This document shows, piece by piece, positions 11,001 through 35,040 of a DNA stretch of 64,000 nucleotides (position 1 is the stretch's first letter; every line of letters starts with the position of its first letter). The DNA lies in NCBI GenBank assembly GCA_016758965.1, contig JAEPRB010000191.1, forward strand, positions 1-64,000. Reading direction: 5' to 3'. The position numbers and the translations under genes are program-made. This DNA is from Circinella minor (lineage: Eukaryota; Mucoromycota; Mucoromycetes; Mucorales; Lichtheimiaceae). Under the pieces are notes generated by a model. The model ran no database searches and had not been told where the DNA came from. It saw nothing but the letters and a program-made list of their open reading frames with translations.

Positions 11001-11254
11001 CAACTAATAAAATCCTTGATAGAGGAACTATTGAATTAGTTGGACCTTATGGTTTAGTTAATGTATTTAGAACAGCTTCTAATAAAATTACATCATTAGA
11101 TTCAGGATTTATTCCTTCATATGCAATGTATATTTTCAGTGGTTTAATCTTATTTATCACTTTAATTTTCTTTATTGGAGATCCAAGATTATTCTTACTT
11201 CTATTATGGGCTGTATTATTATTACCTAATAATACTAATACTAATCAAAAATAA
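5052..11254 (+). CDS. nad5: NADH dehydrogenase subunit 5, five exons
   Basis: Large proton-pumping membrane subunit of complex I. Exons: 5052-5375, 6995-7087, 8365-8644, 8877-8896 and 9998-11254. Together they give 657 residues, a normal fungal length. Joints were set by protein continuity ([48 protein letters not shown]) and by the group I rule that exons end in T and introns in G. The GVGISSYLL and [13 protein letters not shown] segments are diagnostic. Exon 4 is a 20-nt mini-exon (part of LPDAMEG). All Trp codons are TGG. Two introns carry LAGLIDADG ORFs broken by GC clusters, one carries an open ORF, and one has none. Confidence 0.95.
5376..6994 (+). mobile_element. nad5 intron 1 (group I) with LAGLIDADG ORF
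   Basis: Inserted after the codons for SEDP; ends in G before CATAAT. The 5' part (5380-5740) holds a structured core distinct from the small-core introns elsewhere in the window: it lacks their CTCAGAGACTA block and contains GAGTAGACGGTAGTT. The endonuclease ORF occupies the 3' half. Confidence 0.85.
5774..6854 (+). pseudogene. LAGLIDADG homing endonuclease of nad5 intron 1, broken by a GC cluster
   Basis: Two LAGLIDADG motifs are visible: [11 protein letters not shown] near 5843-5875 and [13 protein letters not shown] near 6349-6385. The family cleaves intronless alleles to drive intron homing. There is no ATG before the first motif; the frame opens after TAG at 5771. TGA codons at 5837 (PWFWTGF) and 6738 (YQSWRK) stand where relatives have Trp. 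A GC palindrome near 6195-6225 is kept in frame. Another near 6512-6545 is also in frame, but the following cluster (about 6582-6625, roughly 43 nt) shifts the frame and creates a stop at 6626. The C-terminal part resumes in another frame until TAA at 6854. Confidence 0.8.
7298..8338 (+). pseudogene. LAGLIDADG_2-type homing endonuclease with several GC clusters
   Basis: The N-terminal part carries the family signature [13 protein letters not shown] and continues to about 7677 (STLSLP). It is then cut by a GC cluster (7676-7732), resumes as a frame containing [12 protein letters not shown], is cut again (7781-7841), resumes with [14 protein letters not shown], reaches a TAG near 7982, is interrupted by a large composite cluster (8024-8216), and ends in a frame with [13 protein letters not shown]. 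It is a clear pseudogene. A homologue on the minus strand in nad1 (61512-62568) carries two of the same GC clusters at matching positions. Confidence 0.82.
8024..8216. repeat. Composite GC-cluster array IV inside an endonuclease pseudogene
   Basis: Two tandem GGCCCAATGGGCC units with CCCGTTTT/AAAACGGG arms flank the GCGCGCAGAGCGCGC module, as in arrays at 452 and 37264. Confidence 0.85.
8645..8876 (+). mobile_element. nad5 intron 3, ORF-less group I intron (about 232 nt)
   Basis: Small group I intron with recognisable core strings: CACTATATGCAAGAAA, TTGCAGGTAA, CCTCAGAGACTACATGTG and AAGAAATAGTCC. A GC palindrome (8848-8875) sits in the last loop, next to the 3' splice site. No reading frame. 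Confidence 0.88.
8897..9925 (+). CDS. LAGLIDADG homing endonuclease of nad5 intron 4 (exon-fused)
   Basis: The frame is continuous with exon 4 (from ATG 8888), so it is probably made as an exon extension and then processed. Two LAGLIDADG motifs are present: [12 protein letters not shown] near 9137 and [12 protein letters not shown] near 9523. The frame is intact to TAA at 9925 without TGA codons. Two GC palindromes are tolerated in frame: one before the first motif (encoding [14 protein letters not shown]) and one after it (encoding [12 protein letters not shown]). About 345 codons from 8888, the normal size for a two-motif enzyme. It may be active. Confidence 0.88.
   Translation, partial: FFRALLKFLYMREHLKTIWSTQELFLLGKIQMVRQSAGNHNIVGSSETTRETLRNNDSNSLKFNSSPAGRMMPPAGADFKYWFIGFTEGDGSFIVNKNGYFPRGDTRGASPPSLEFKVTQSSTDAQILFYIKKELGFGSVSVQDKKNKTHHFRVRDQKGFLKLIQIFNGNLLTERKNNQFKLWLEAFNKAYNMDIKFIQNNKNPTLDNAWLSGFSDAEGCFTVNVIKRSETYNQVQVRYILSQKGELELMTKIAEMFNGKVSYLKSYNGYNMTINLSKLSKVISYFNKYSLKTKKYIDYFNWLKVYKLVINKDHFNEDGLNRVKNLMNKINKNTSGHNTPEA
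8897..9997 (+). mobile_element. nad5 intron 4 (group I) with LAGLIDADG ORF
   Basis: Begins directly after the 20-nt exon 4. Core strings are at 8920-9050 (CTATATGCGGGAAC, AATCCGCAGGAAACC, CCTCAGAGACTACACG) and 9927-9940 (AAGATATAGTCC). Ends in G9997. Confidence 0.9.
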
Positions 11255-11267
11255 ATAACCTCCCCCA

Positions 11268-11318
11268 TGGTACCTTGATTTATGCCTTCTCGTGGCGGTA
11301 CTGTAAGTAGAAAGTTAA
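11268..11318 (+). promoter_or_regulatory. TTCTCGT-loop hairpin downstream of nad5
   Basis: GTACC and GCC before, and GGC and GGTAC after, the 7-nt loop TTCTCGT form a hairpin 14-45 nt after the nad5 stop. The same loop and closing stem recur at 15246, 22077, 31345, 32557, 34920 (minus) and 36380 (minus). The closing pair changes from GCC/GGC here to ACC/GGT elsewhere. It may be a 3'-end processing signal or the end of an inserted element. Confidence 0.55.
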
Positions 11319-11402
11319 TTTCAAAACTAAATAAATCATATTACTACTTTTTTAATCCCCATCCCCTTTAAAAAAGGGGGTGGGGGGGTAAATATTTATT
11401 TT

Positions 11403-12521
11403 CTAGATATATAATGTGGTTAATGTAACAATACTAATTATAGAATCTTCTAAATTTACTAAATTTTCAGTAAATTCAATTAAAGAGTTAGTAGCCCAAG
11501 AATTACCATTAAAACTTGGTTCAGTAATATTATAAGGTGTTGAAGTAGTAGAAATAGACACAGAATCGATAAGACTAAAATCTGTCCTCATCATTGGTCT
11601 TCTTAAATTAAGGAAACCATTAGCATTAATTCGGAAACCATTAGGATATTGAGGAGTATTAAATAATCTCCTAACGAAATTATTAGAATTATTTTGTTCT
11701 GAGTTATTCTCTGTAATTACAGACTCATTCTCTGTAATTACTGGGTCATTCTCTGTAATTACTGAGTCATTTTCCTCATCTTCTGAATCAATATTAAAGT
11801 AAAATTCAGGATTATTTTCATGATTATCCTCTAATAAGGATTCAAAACCAGAATCATTTGGAATATTCTGATTTTCTGGTTCTGGTAAAGATAATGGGTC
11901 AATAAGGTATTCAATTGTATCCATAAGAAATCCATTAAATGAATTAAATATATAATTAAAAATATTTCTCCTAGTAATTTCAGGGGTATTACCTGTTAAA
12001 TCAAATAACCCTTCATTATAATTATTATCAATACTAAATTCTTCAAGATTAATATTAAATAAACTTAATAAATTCTCAAGTAATCCATAAAATCTTATTT
12101 CTGGTGATAAATCATTATCTAATGTATTAGAAGTTATTGATCTAAAGAATTCATTTATAAGTACAAATGGTCTATTAGCAATTGTATTAATATAATTATA
12201 AGCATTATATAATTTATAACAAAGGTATCCACCTGCAAGTACTGTACCTGATAATAAAGTTAAATTAATACAATAAATTCAATCAATACTAGTAAAATAT
12301 TGGAATACATTTAAAGAGCTATTAATAGTATTATGAACTTGAGGATCAGAGATAGGAATTTCACTAGATGGAATATAATTTTCTATTGTAAAAGGACTAA
12401 GATCTAGAGTAAAATAATTATAGAAATTGTTCTTTTTAATATCTAGAGTAAAATAGTTATAGAAAATGTTATCCTCATTTTCTATTCTATTGTTTAATAA
12501 ATAAATTAATAAAATAAACAT
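11403..12521 (-). CDS. Unknown membrane-associated protein with one in-frame TGA (372 codons)
   Basis: From ATG 12521 the frame runs 80 codons to TGA (12279-12281), then stays open to TAG at 11403. Reading TGA as Trp gives TSIDWIYCINLTLL followed by a membrane helix (LLSGTVLAGGYLC). An N-terminal hydrophobic segment (MFILLIYLL) and an acidic tail with a triple repeat (DSVITEN / DPVITEN / ESVITEN) are visible. The adjacent frame at 13844-14371 matches its N-terminal third, including SPxxxE and TSIDW. I do not recognise a family. An alternative is two separate 80- and 173-codon frames, but long openness between them argues against that. Confidence 0.55.
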
Positions 12522-12642
12522 ATTTAAAGAAAAAAATTAGTCAAGAAGATACTAATATACTTATATAATAAACAATTATCCTATTGAATAAGGGGATTTA
12601 ATAGAGGGAGAAGGGTAGATATTTTTAAAATATTATATTAAA

Positions 12643-13518
12643 TTAAGATTTAAATCTCTCTAAAATACTAAATAATCTAATAATTAAGTATAATGATCCA
12701 TTTAAATAAATAAAGGTTGAAAATCCCCAGAATAATGTATATACTTGAGCTGATTTTTTGATCAAATTAATAAATTTGATAATATATTTATTTTCAAATT
12801 TATCAATATTGTTATTATTTAGACTTAAATATAAACTAAAAAGAATAAAACTAATAATTGCTAAAAATAGTACAATTTTAGTGCAAGTTAAAACCACTAG
12901 AACATTATCTAGTAGTTCTTCATTCTCTAATGGAGAACTGGGTTTAAAATTATTAATATCTGAATCTGTACTAGTTTCATTTGAATAATTTTTTGAATCA
13001 GGGATTCTTCTAGAAGTTCGATAAGTAACCTCATCTTTACTTGTTTTTAAAGTGTGTTCTCGATCTTCAATTAGATTTAGATATTTAGATCCAAGATAGA
13101 TACCTCCTAAACCTCCCATAGTAATTACTCCTGAAACAGTTTTAATAGAAGCTGGAGAATTTTTAATAGCGCCTACAGTAAATTTACCAATAAGACTTAA
13201 TGCTGTAACATCTCCTACAGATATTAAATCAACTGTTAGTGCTTGATTAAAAAATGGTGATCTAATCTCAAATTTATATGGATTAGGTTTAGATTCTTCT
13301 GATCCATCTCCAGCATACACACTAGTAAGATCTGAAATTAAATCATTTGGAATTAAACTAAATAAATAAAGCCAGAAAGCTCCACTAATTAATAGTGATA
13401 GAATGAATAATTGATATGGAATAGGATTAACAAATTTACTTAAAATTAATTTAATTAATTCCATAGTATAAGTGGCAATAAGCCAACCAAAAATCAGTGA
13501 AATGATAATTGTTAACAT
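12643..13518 (-). CDS. Unknown multi-pass membrane protein (291 aa)
   Basis: N-terminal helices (about 1-27 and 33-58) precede a VYAGDGSEESKPNPY motif, a Gly-rich hydrophobic segment (GVITMGGLGGIYLGS), and a polar linker. The C-terminal helices (about 210-235 and 265-290) are separated by a Lys-rich loop. It is clearly paralogous to the 292-aa ORF in cox1 intron 9: shared NPIPxQL, IPxDLI, EESKxNPY and AIKxSPxSIK. It is transcribed opposite to nad5 and cox1 and lies in an island with a primase remnant. Function unknown. Confidence 0.75.
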   Translation of the reverse strand: MLTIIISLIFGWLIATYTMELIKLILSKFVNPIPYQLFILSLLISGAFWLYLFSLIPNDLISDLTSVYAGDGSEESKPNPYKFEIRSPFFNQALTVDLISVGDVTALSLIGKFTVGAIKNSPASIKTVSGVITMGGLGGIYLGSKYLNLIEDREHTLKTSKDEVTYRTSRRIPDSKNYSNETSTDSDINNFKPSSPLENEELLDNVLVVLTCTKIVLFLAIISFILFSLYLSLNNNNIDKFENKYIIKFINLIKKSAQVYTLFWGFSTFIYLNGSLYLIIRLFSILERFKS

Positions 13519-13678
13519 AATTAAATTTTTTATAGCTTTTAAATAAAGCGTAAGGTACCCCCAATTTTAGTATATAAAAGAAATACCTAATATATCAACT
13601 TTCCGTTAATATACAATAAAAATTATTAATTTCCCTTTAATTCAAAGGATTTTGAACAATTTAGAGAATTAATAGTAT

Positions 13679-13756
13679 AGCCGTTAAAAGGAATCAAACC
13701 TCTATTTGTAAATTAACAGTTTACAATTTACCGTTCTACCATTGAACTATAACAGC
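13679..13756 (-). tRNA. trnN(guu): tRNA-Asn (GUU) with extended anticodon region
   Basis: The acceptor GCTGTTA/TAACGGC and D arm GTTC/GAAC are sound. GTAAA CTGTTAA TTTAC gives anticodon GTT. About 8 nt (GGTAAATT) separate the D stem from the anticodon stem where one is usual, making a 78-nt gene. The extra bases could pair with the 3' side instead, extending or sliding the stem. Confidence 0.82.
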
Positions 13757-13843
13757 TTTAATTAAATTATAAGTAATGATATACTCTTTCTTATAAAAAA
13801 GATTATTTAATTAGAGAGTGTTATTTGTTAAAAAAGATAAGGT

Positions 13844-14371
13844 TTAATGTGATTTAAAGGATTTTCTTAAACTTAAATCATATGTTTCAATTCCTGAATC
13901 AATCACTGTATTTAAAGTTTGAAAAGGAGTTTTTACTACAGAATAAATTCTTGTAACAGTAGTATAAGTATTATAAATTACTATACCAGTAATAAATAAA
14001 CTACCTGAGATATATACAATTTTAAGATAATAACTTCATTTAGCTTCATAAAAAGGATTAATAACAAAATTCCAATCAATACTAGTAAATTTTTCTCGGA
14101 TTTTATTATTCACTTCTGTTATATCAGGTGAAGAAGGTAATTCAATCCTTGGTAATTGAATATTAGGAGTTTTAATATTAAAGTATTCCATAGATAAAGG
14201 ACTAAAATCAGCAAGAAATGATTTGTATAAGATAGATTTAGTAATATCCTCAGCAAAAAAGAAATTCGAAAAATTATTTTCGAATTCTGTTAAAAATTAA
14301 TTAAGACTATTATCAGAATTTATAATAGGATTATTATTCCTATTTAATAAATATAAATAAATAAATACCAT
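13844..14371 (-). pseudogene. Paralogue of the 372-codon island ORF, with a stop after 24 codons
   Basis: From ATG 14371 the frame starts MVFIYLYLLNRNN, has a TAA at 14297-14299, then stays open to TAA at 13844. It shares SPLSMEYF, the TSIDW motif and a following membrane helix with the protein encoded at 11403-12521. A TGA at 14036-14038 sits in frame (EAKWSYY if Trp). Its ATG lies 3 nt beyond the stop of the primase remnant, so the two may have formed an operon in a plasmid or viral ancestor. Probably inactive. Confidence 0.6.
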
Positions 14372-14373
14372 GT

Positions 14374-15238
14374 TTAATAATTTTTTAAGCCGAACTGATA
14401 CCCTAATAGTGTTATTTTTTTAAGTCGAATATTAGAAATTGCAGGACTTCTCCCGATTCTAGTTTCTTCATGTTTAAAATCTTTAAATGATTCTAAGATC
14501 TTAAATAAGTTTTTAAGAAATTTAGTATGCTCGTAAATCTCAAAATTATGAAATCTGCTATATTCAATATAATTACCATATACTGTTTTATTAGAAATAG
14601 TATCTTTCTTACCTAATATAGTATTAAAATCTTTAACTCTTTCAATATTAGTATTTAATAACTCTTTTAATTGTTGTAGTAAAGAATTACTAAATACATT
14701 ATATTTTAATGTATCGTATCCATACTCTCTACAGAATAAAAGATAATTTGGATATAAAATTATTTTTTAGATCTGAATTCTTTTTACCAACATTTACATT
14801 ATTACCATATTCATAAGAAATAAATGATTTAATCCAATCTACTAAAGGATTAATTTCATTTAATACATTTTCACTAATTAATTTATTAGTATTAACAGCA
14901 TTATTTAAAAGATTTTGATTTTTATCTGAATTAGATAAAGCCCAATTTACTAAACCAGGTAAAGATCTAACTAAAGAACCTGATAATTCATTACTAACTA
15001 GATTATAGTTAAATAAATTTCTATCTATTTTATTTGGTACTGTTTTCATATTAATATAAATGATTCGTCGTTGTAAACCTGTAGATGAATCTTTTGATGA
15101 TCATAATAAATTACTTGTTAAGATAACTAATGATTCAGGTTGTAGATCAAATGAATCTTTATATTTTCTTTCAGCATTCATTACATCTCCTGAAATTAAT
15201 AATATTAATTTAGAGGGATCCCCTGAAAAATATTGTAC
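14374..15238 (-). pseudogene. Truncated superfamily 3 primase-helicase (P4/D5-like C-terminal part)
   Basis: Minus-strand frame 15238-14729 encodes ISGDVMNAERKYKDSF, LVILTSN, a TGA-containing LLWSSKD, GLQRRIIYINM and LPGLVNWALS. These match the order of conserved blocks in the phage/plasmid primase C-terminal domain (SGD-x-ERKxK, xxxSN, GxxRRxxxxxF, LPGxLNWAL). After TAG at 14729 the frame continues one step shifted with REYGYDTLKYNVFSNS to TAA at 14374. The Walker A region and everything upstream are missing; the remnant stops at the hairpin at 15246. It is a relic of a replicating element and not a host gene. Confidence 0.8.
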
Positions 15239-15245
15239 ATCAGAA

Positions 15246-15283
15246 AATAATACTCTCTCGTGGTAGTATCATAAGTAAACAGT
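15246..15283 (+). promoter_or_regulatory. CTCTCGT-loop hairpin before cox1
   Basis: ATACT and AGTAT flank a CTCTCGTGG loop region. An inverted near-copy lies at 36376-36396, upstream of the duplicated cox1 5' end. It marks the right boundary of the island that starts after the similar hairpin at 11268. Confidence 0.5.
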
Positions 15284-15366
15284 AGATCTATTTACTATCA
15301 AAATTAAATTATTTATTAAGGTTTATATAAGTAATAATAATAAAAAGGATTTTAACAACTTCTAAT

Positions 15367-31305
<15,939 letters not shown>

Positions 31306-31333
31306 TTTAAATAATCAAATAACTTCCCCTTTC

Positions 31334-31410
31334 CCCCGGAATTCAATAAGACTTACCTTTTCGTGGTGAACTCCATAAGTACCATTAATTTGGGAAACCA
31401 AATAGTCTTT
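31334..31410 (+). repeat. 76-bp direct repeat downstream of cox1 (copy 1) with TTTTCGT-loop hairpin
   Basis: Runs from GGAATTCAATAAGACTTACC through TTTTCGTGGTGAACTCC to AAATAGTCTT, about 30 nt after the cox1 stop. A second copy (32545-32620) follows the next ORF with only a few changes, and an inverted copy lies at 34890-34972. The two direct copies bracket a 1.2-kb unit containing one ORF. Confidence 0.85.
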
Positions 31411-31654
31411 TCAGATCTATTATGAATAAACAATACTTCATTAAGGTAGTATATACTCCTATAAAACTTATCAAATAAGTTTTTATATTGAAGTTAGTAA
31501 ATTAATTTACTAAGTCTAATGGCTTGATGATGATAAATTTAATAATCAATATTTTTTTTATTTTTTCTTTTTGTTTTTATTTTTTATTATATTTTAATGA
31601 GTTTTTGAGGAATTTAAAATAAATATTAATATTATTCATATATATAATTATTCA

Positions 31655-32515
31655 ATGAAATTTTTAAAAATTAAATTAAATGATAACCTTTGGTTATTTA
31701 ATAAATCTTTTAGTCCTTTATATTATTCTACTAGTAATTCTAATATTACGGAGGATTTAAATAAATCTTCAAATAATACAGAAAATGCTATTAGTACTAC
31801 GGATGGAACTTCTAATCCATCCGTTGATGTAAATGTACACACTGATGGATTAACTGTATTAGGTGAAGGATTAAAAGTTATTGGTCACGCTATTGAAAAT
31901 AACGCTCCAGCCATTACAGCTGCTGCAGCAGCTGGAGGTGGAACAGCTATAATTTTAAAAACTCTTCCTCCTAAAGAAAGAGCTGCAGCTATTTTAGGTG
32001 CCGGAGCTATTTCAAGTGGAACTGTTTTAGCTTCTCAAGCTATTAAAGAAGCATCTAAACATTTAGAAAAATCTTCAGTACCTGATAGAACAGACAACAA
32101 TTCTCCAGATAATAGTTTTATTAATTCTCCTTATGAAAATTCTAATGAATTTATTAATTTAATTAACAAAGAACCCTTCTTTGTTAATTCTCCTAATGAA
32201 GAATTAGAATATTTAACACATAAATTAGAATTAATCCCAAAATTAGAATCATTGACAGTTGGTGTAATGATTATCAATTTAGGAGTTTTATTATTAATGA
32301 TTTTTGTTTCTTTAAATTTTATTATTAAATCATTTAGATTAGAAACTCGGGAATTTGTAACGAGTAGACCCTTATTACTTAAATTAGTTTCTTTATTTTT
32401 AAAAAGTAGAGAATTAACATCTTTATTTATGTTAGTTTTTATTAATTTTGGGTTATGTTCTATGTTTTATGGATTATCATATTTATTACACTTCCTAAAA
32501 TTAATAATTATTTAA
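31655..32515 (+). CDS. Unknown membrane protein between direct repeats (286 aa)
   Basis: A possible N-terminal presequence-like region, Ser/Asn/Thr-rich, is followed by an Ala/Gly-rich hydrophobic stretch (APAITAAAAAGGGTAIIL and AAAILGAGAISSGTVLA). An acidic linker and two C-terminal helices around FRLETREFVTSRPLLLKLVSLFLKS come next. The loop matches LEEKDWVKSRPILLKL at 44073 and [17 protein letters not shown] at 35041. The ORF plus the trailing repeat looks like an inserted cassette just behind cox1. Function unknown. Confidence 0.7.
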   Translation: MKFLKIKLNDNLWLFNKSFSPLYYSTSNSNITEDLNKSSNNTENAISTTDGTSNPSVDVNVHTDGLTVLGEGLKVIGHAIENNAPAITAAAAAGGGTAIILKTLPPKERAAAILGAGAISSGTVLASQAIKEASKHLEKSSVPDRTDNNSPDNSFINSPYENSNEFINLINKEPFFVNSPNEELEYLTHKLELIPKLESLTVGVMIINLGVLLLMIFVSLNFIIKSFRLETREFVTSRPLLLKLVSLFLKSRELTSLFMLVFINFGLCSMFYGLSYLLHFLKLIII

Positions 32516-32544
32516 ACTTAATTTAATTAAATATTTTCTTCTTC

Positions 32545-32620
32545 CCCCCAGAATTCAATAAGACTTACCTTTTCGTGGTGAACTCCATAAGTACCATTAA
32601 TTTGGGGAACTAAATAGTCT
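32545..32620 (+). repeat. 76-bp direct repeat, copy 2
   Basis: Same sequence as 31334-31410 with small changes near its 3' end, about 30 nt after the 286-aa ORF. Confidence 0.85.
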
Positions 32621-32919
32621 TACTAAAAATTTTATTAATATAAAATTAATACTTTATCGATGTCCCACTTAACCTAAACACTTTAAAGTTATAATATGTT
32701 GAAAAAGTTTTAATATTGGAGTATTTCAAAGGTACTAGAAAGAATTAATTTTCAAATTAATTCGAAAAAAACTTATTAAGATTTTTATTTTAATAATTAC
32801 TTTATGATAATAATATTCAGTAACTGGAGGTATATACTCAGTAATTATTAATCTTTAGGATCCATATTTCTTGATCCTAATTAGACTTCTCTTAACCAAT
32901 TAATCGATTTATTTATTAT

Positions 32920-33655
32920 GACTATCCCATTAAGTTATCTATTATTATTTTTTAGTAATAATTTTATTAATATATTATTATATAGATTTTATTCTTAAAT
33001 TTATTTTTAATTTCTTAACTAAATTCAATTTTAATCACCCTCTTCCAGTGGAATAAAAACTTTTAATTATTATTATTATTATTTATTCATTTTTAAATGC
33101 TTTACTATTAATTATTTTACAAGAATTTCTTTATATAGCTTTATATAAATTTATAAATATTTTTATTAAATAAATTTTTAAAGAGATTCTTAAAAATTTA
33201 TAAAAGAATAATAATTCCTCAACTTCTAGTTCATCAAATATTCAAGACTCTGATTCAAATTAATCAAATTTAATAAATAATTTTAATGTATCAAAATCTA
33301 GTTTTATTGATATTGATTCAATCTTATCCATAGTTTCTGAATCTAGATTTTTATCATTTAGTATTTGTATTTTCTTATTTAGTTTTGTAATTGTATCAGC
33401 TAATTTAGGATTAATTTTTAATTATTATTTTGATAAATTTATAAATTAATACATTGATAAAGTACCAAAATGGTTATTACTTTATATTAAAATTAATAAA
33501 ACATTTAATAATTATAGTAATAAATATAATATTTGTATGATTTTAGTTAGCCCCCGGGACGGGACTTACCCGGGTGGCAAGCCCCCCCAGGCTAGTCCAT
33601 TAATGATTATGTTATTGAGTATTTACCTAAAATTTAGAGAAATTGCTTAAATTTA
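32920..33655 (+). pseudogene. Decayed membrane-protein ORF of the DKxPKW subfamily
   Basis: The translation is broken by TAA codons. The 3' part reads FLSFSICIFLFSFVIVSANLG, then YIDKVPKWLLLYIKINK and, after a GC cluster at 33551-33592, MIMLLSIYLKF. These match the two C-terminal helices and the DKxPKW loop of the ORFs at 18408 and 45533. An atp9 tail fragment follows about 25 nt later. Confidence 0.62.
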
Positions 33656-33678
33656 TATTAAATATATTTAATATTTTA

Positions 33679-33714
33679 TTAATGATGGCATTCCTATTAC
33701 TATCTGCAGCGTAA
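33679..33714 (+). pseudogene. atp9 3'-end fragment (tail F)
   Basis: Encodes LMMAFLLLSAA and a stop, matching the last residues of the intact atp9 (LMMAFLLLYAA) on the opposite strand. It follows a decayed cassette ORF, as in the array at 43-47 kb. Confidence 0.75.
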
Positions 33715-34149
33715 TAAACTGTATAGGTTATCAGTTGATGACCCTCTTCATATTAATACTTACAATTATATATAATATAGCCCTTTAAGGTCTTACCTGG
33801 AAGATATAAGCCTAAGCTAGTTTTTTAAACTAAAAAAGAAAAAAATATTTTCTAGCGGAGGAGTTTGCTGACCTGGCCCTCGAGCTAGCTTTTTGGGGAA
33901 TTTCATTCAAAAGAGTGAATTATCAACTATAAAATGAAACCTCTTGACCTGGACTTATATCAAATTTTCAAGAAGCTTGCCCTTTATTAATTAATATACT
34001 ATAGTGAACTAAAAAAAATATATATATTTTATATTAAAATTCAGTGTGTATATAGGAAATAATTGAGATTAAATAACCATAGAAAATTTAATTAAAATTT
34101 AATAATTTAAACTTTCAATTTTTGTTAAAAGAAACAATTAAATAATATA

Positions 34150-34220
34150 GCCGGGATAATTTAATGGTAAAATGTTTATCTCATACATAAAACTTGGAAG
34201 TTCAAATCTCCCTCCCGGTA
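34150..34220 (+). tRNA. trnM(cau): tRNA-Met (CAU)
   Basis: Acceptor GCCGGGA/TCCCGGT; D arm TTTA/AAAT-like; anticodon stem TTTAT/ATAAA with loop CTCATAC (anticodon CAT). The T stem has a mismatch. A second CAU tRNA is at 39763. This one is likely the elongator; an Ile tRNA read through modified C34 is possible. Confidence 0.88.
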
Positions 34221-34235
34221 TTTATTATTACCTTA

Positions 34236-34317
34236 GCTTACTTGGAGAAATTGGTAAACTCTCCGAACTTAAAATTCGGTGCCGCGAGGCTTGTGGGTTC
34301 GAGTCCCACAGTAAGTA
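34236..34317 (+). tRNA. trnL(uaa): tRNA-Leu (UAA)
   Basis: Acceptor GCTTACT/AGTAAGT; anticodon stem CCGAA/TTCGG with loop CTTAAAA (anticodon TAA); long variable arm GCCGCGAGGC; T arm GTGGG/CCCAC. Confidence 0.95.
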
Positions 34318-34390
34318 GTTTTTATAAATAGTATTAATTAGATATATTAATATAATTAGATAAATTAATATAAATATTTTTATAAAAATT

Positions 34391-34470
34391 TAGCGGCACA
34401 AGGCCTGCAGTCTCCAGGTTGTGGCCTGAAGGCTCGAGCCGGGTTTTACCCGGCCTGGTCAAGAAAAATT
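34391..34470 (+). repeat. GC repeat of the CAGGTTGTGGCC type
   Basis: Contains CCAGGTTGTGGCCTGAAGG and CCGGGTTTTACCCGG. Relatives at 40613-40770 (two copies next to rnpB) and 46560-46655. Confidence 0.65.
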
Positions 34471-34889
34471 AAACTTTTATCTTTAGAAGATATCCAAGAG
34501 GAAAATCTTCGGGCTTAATTAAATATTTAATTCAATAATTATTATATTTTTTAATAATACTAATCTAATTAATTAATAATATTTTTCTATATTTTTAATA
34601 CTTTTTTATAATTAAAATAAATTGGCCCTTCGAATCTATTATTTTGACATTTGGCCAGAAAATTTAAAATAAACATATAAGATTAATCTATAAACTTTAA
34701 TTTATAAAATAATCCTTCTAAAGGAATTTGGTATATAAATATATATATAAATCTAATATATTAATATTTAATTTTTTAATTCTTATATTAAAATCTAAAA
34801 TATAGAATACCTTAATAAGTATGTATAAGAATACCTTTAATATATAAGATTTACTTCTGAAAAGATATGTTAATAAATTTAATTTTAAG

Positions 34890-34972
34890 ACTATCTGGTT
34901 TCCCAAATTAAAGGTACTTATAAAATTCACCACGAAAAGGTAAGTCTTATTGAATTCCGGGGGAAAGGGGAA
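34890..34972 (-). repeat. Inverted copy of the cox1-downstream 76-bp repeat
   Basis: On the minus strand it reads GGAATTCAATAAGACTTACC, TTTTCGTGGTGAA and onward to AGATAGTCTT, as at 31334. It lies 70-150 nt after the stop of the cox1-like chimeric ORF. Confidence 0.85.
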
Positions 34973-35040
34973 GTTATTTGATTATTAAAATTAAAATTGA
35001 ACTTAAATTCTTTTTTTATAATAATAATATTTGTAATTAA

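Noticed and set aside
15060..15266. Plus-strand 68-codon frame before cox1
   Set aside because: It is the antisense of the primase remnant, whose minus-strand translation has clear family blocks.
34718..34933. 71-codon minus-strand frame in AT-rich spacer
   Set aside because: Its composition is that of random AT-rich DNA and its start lies in the dispersed 76-bp repeat.
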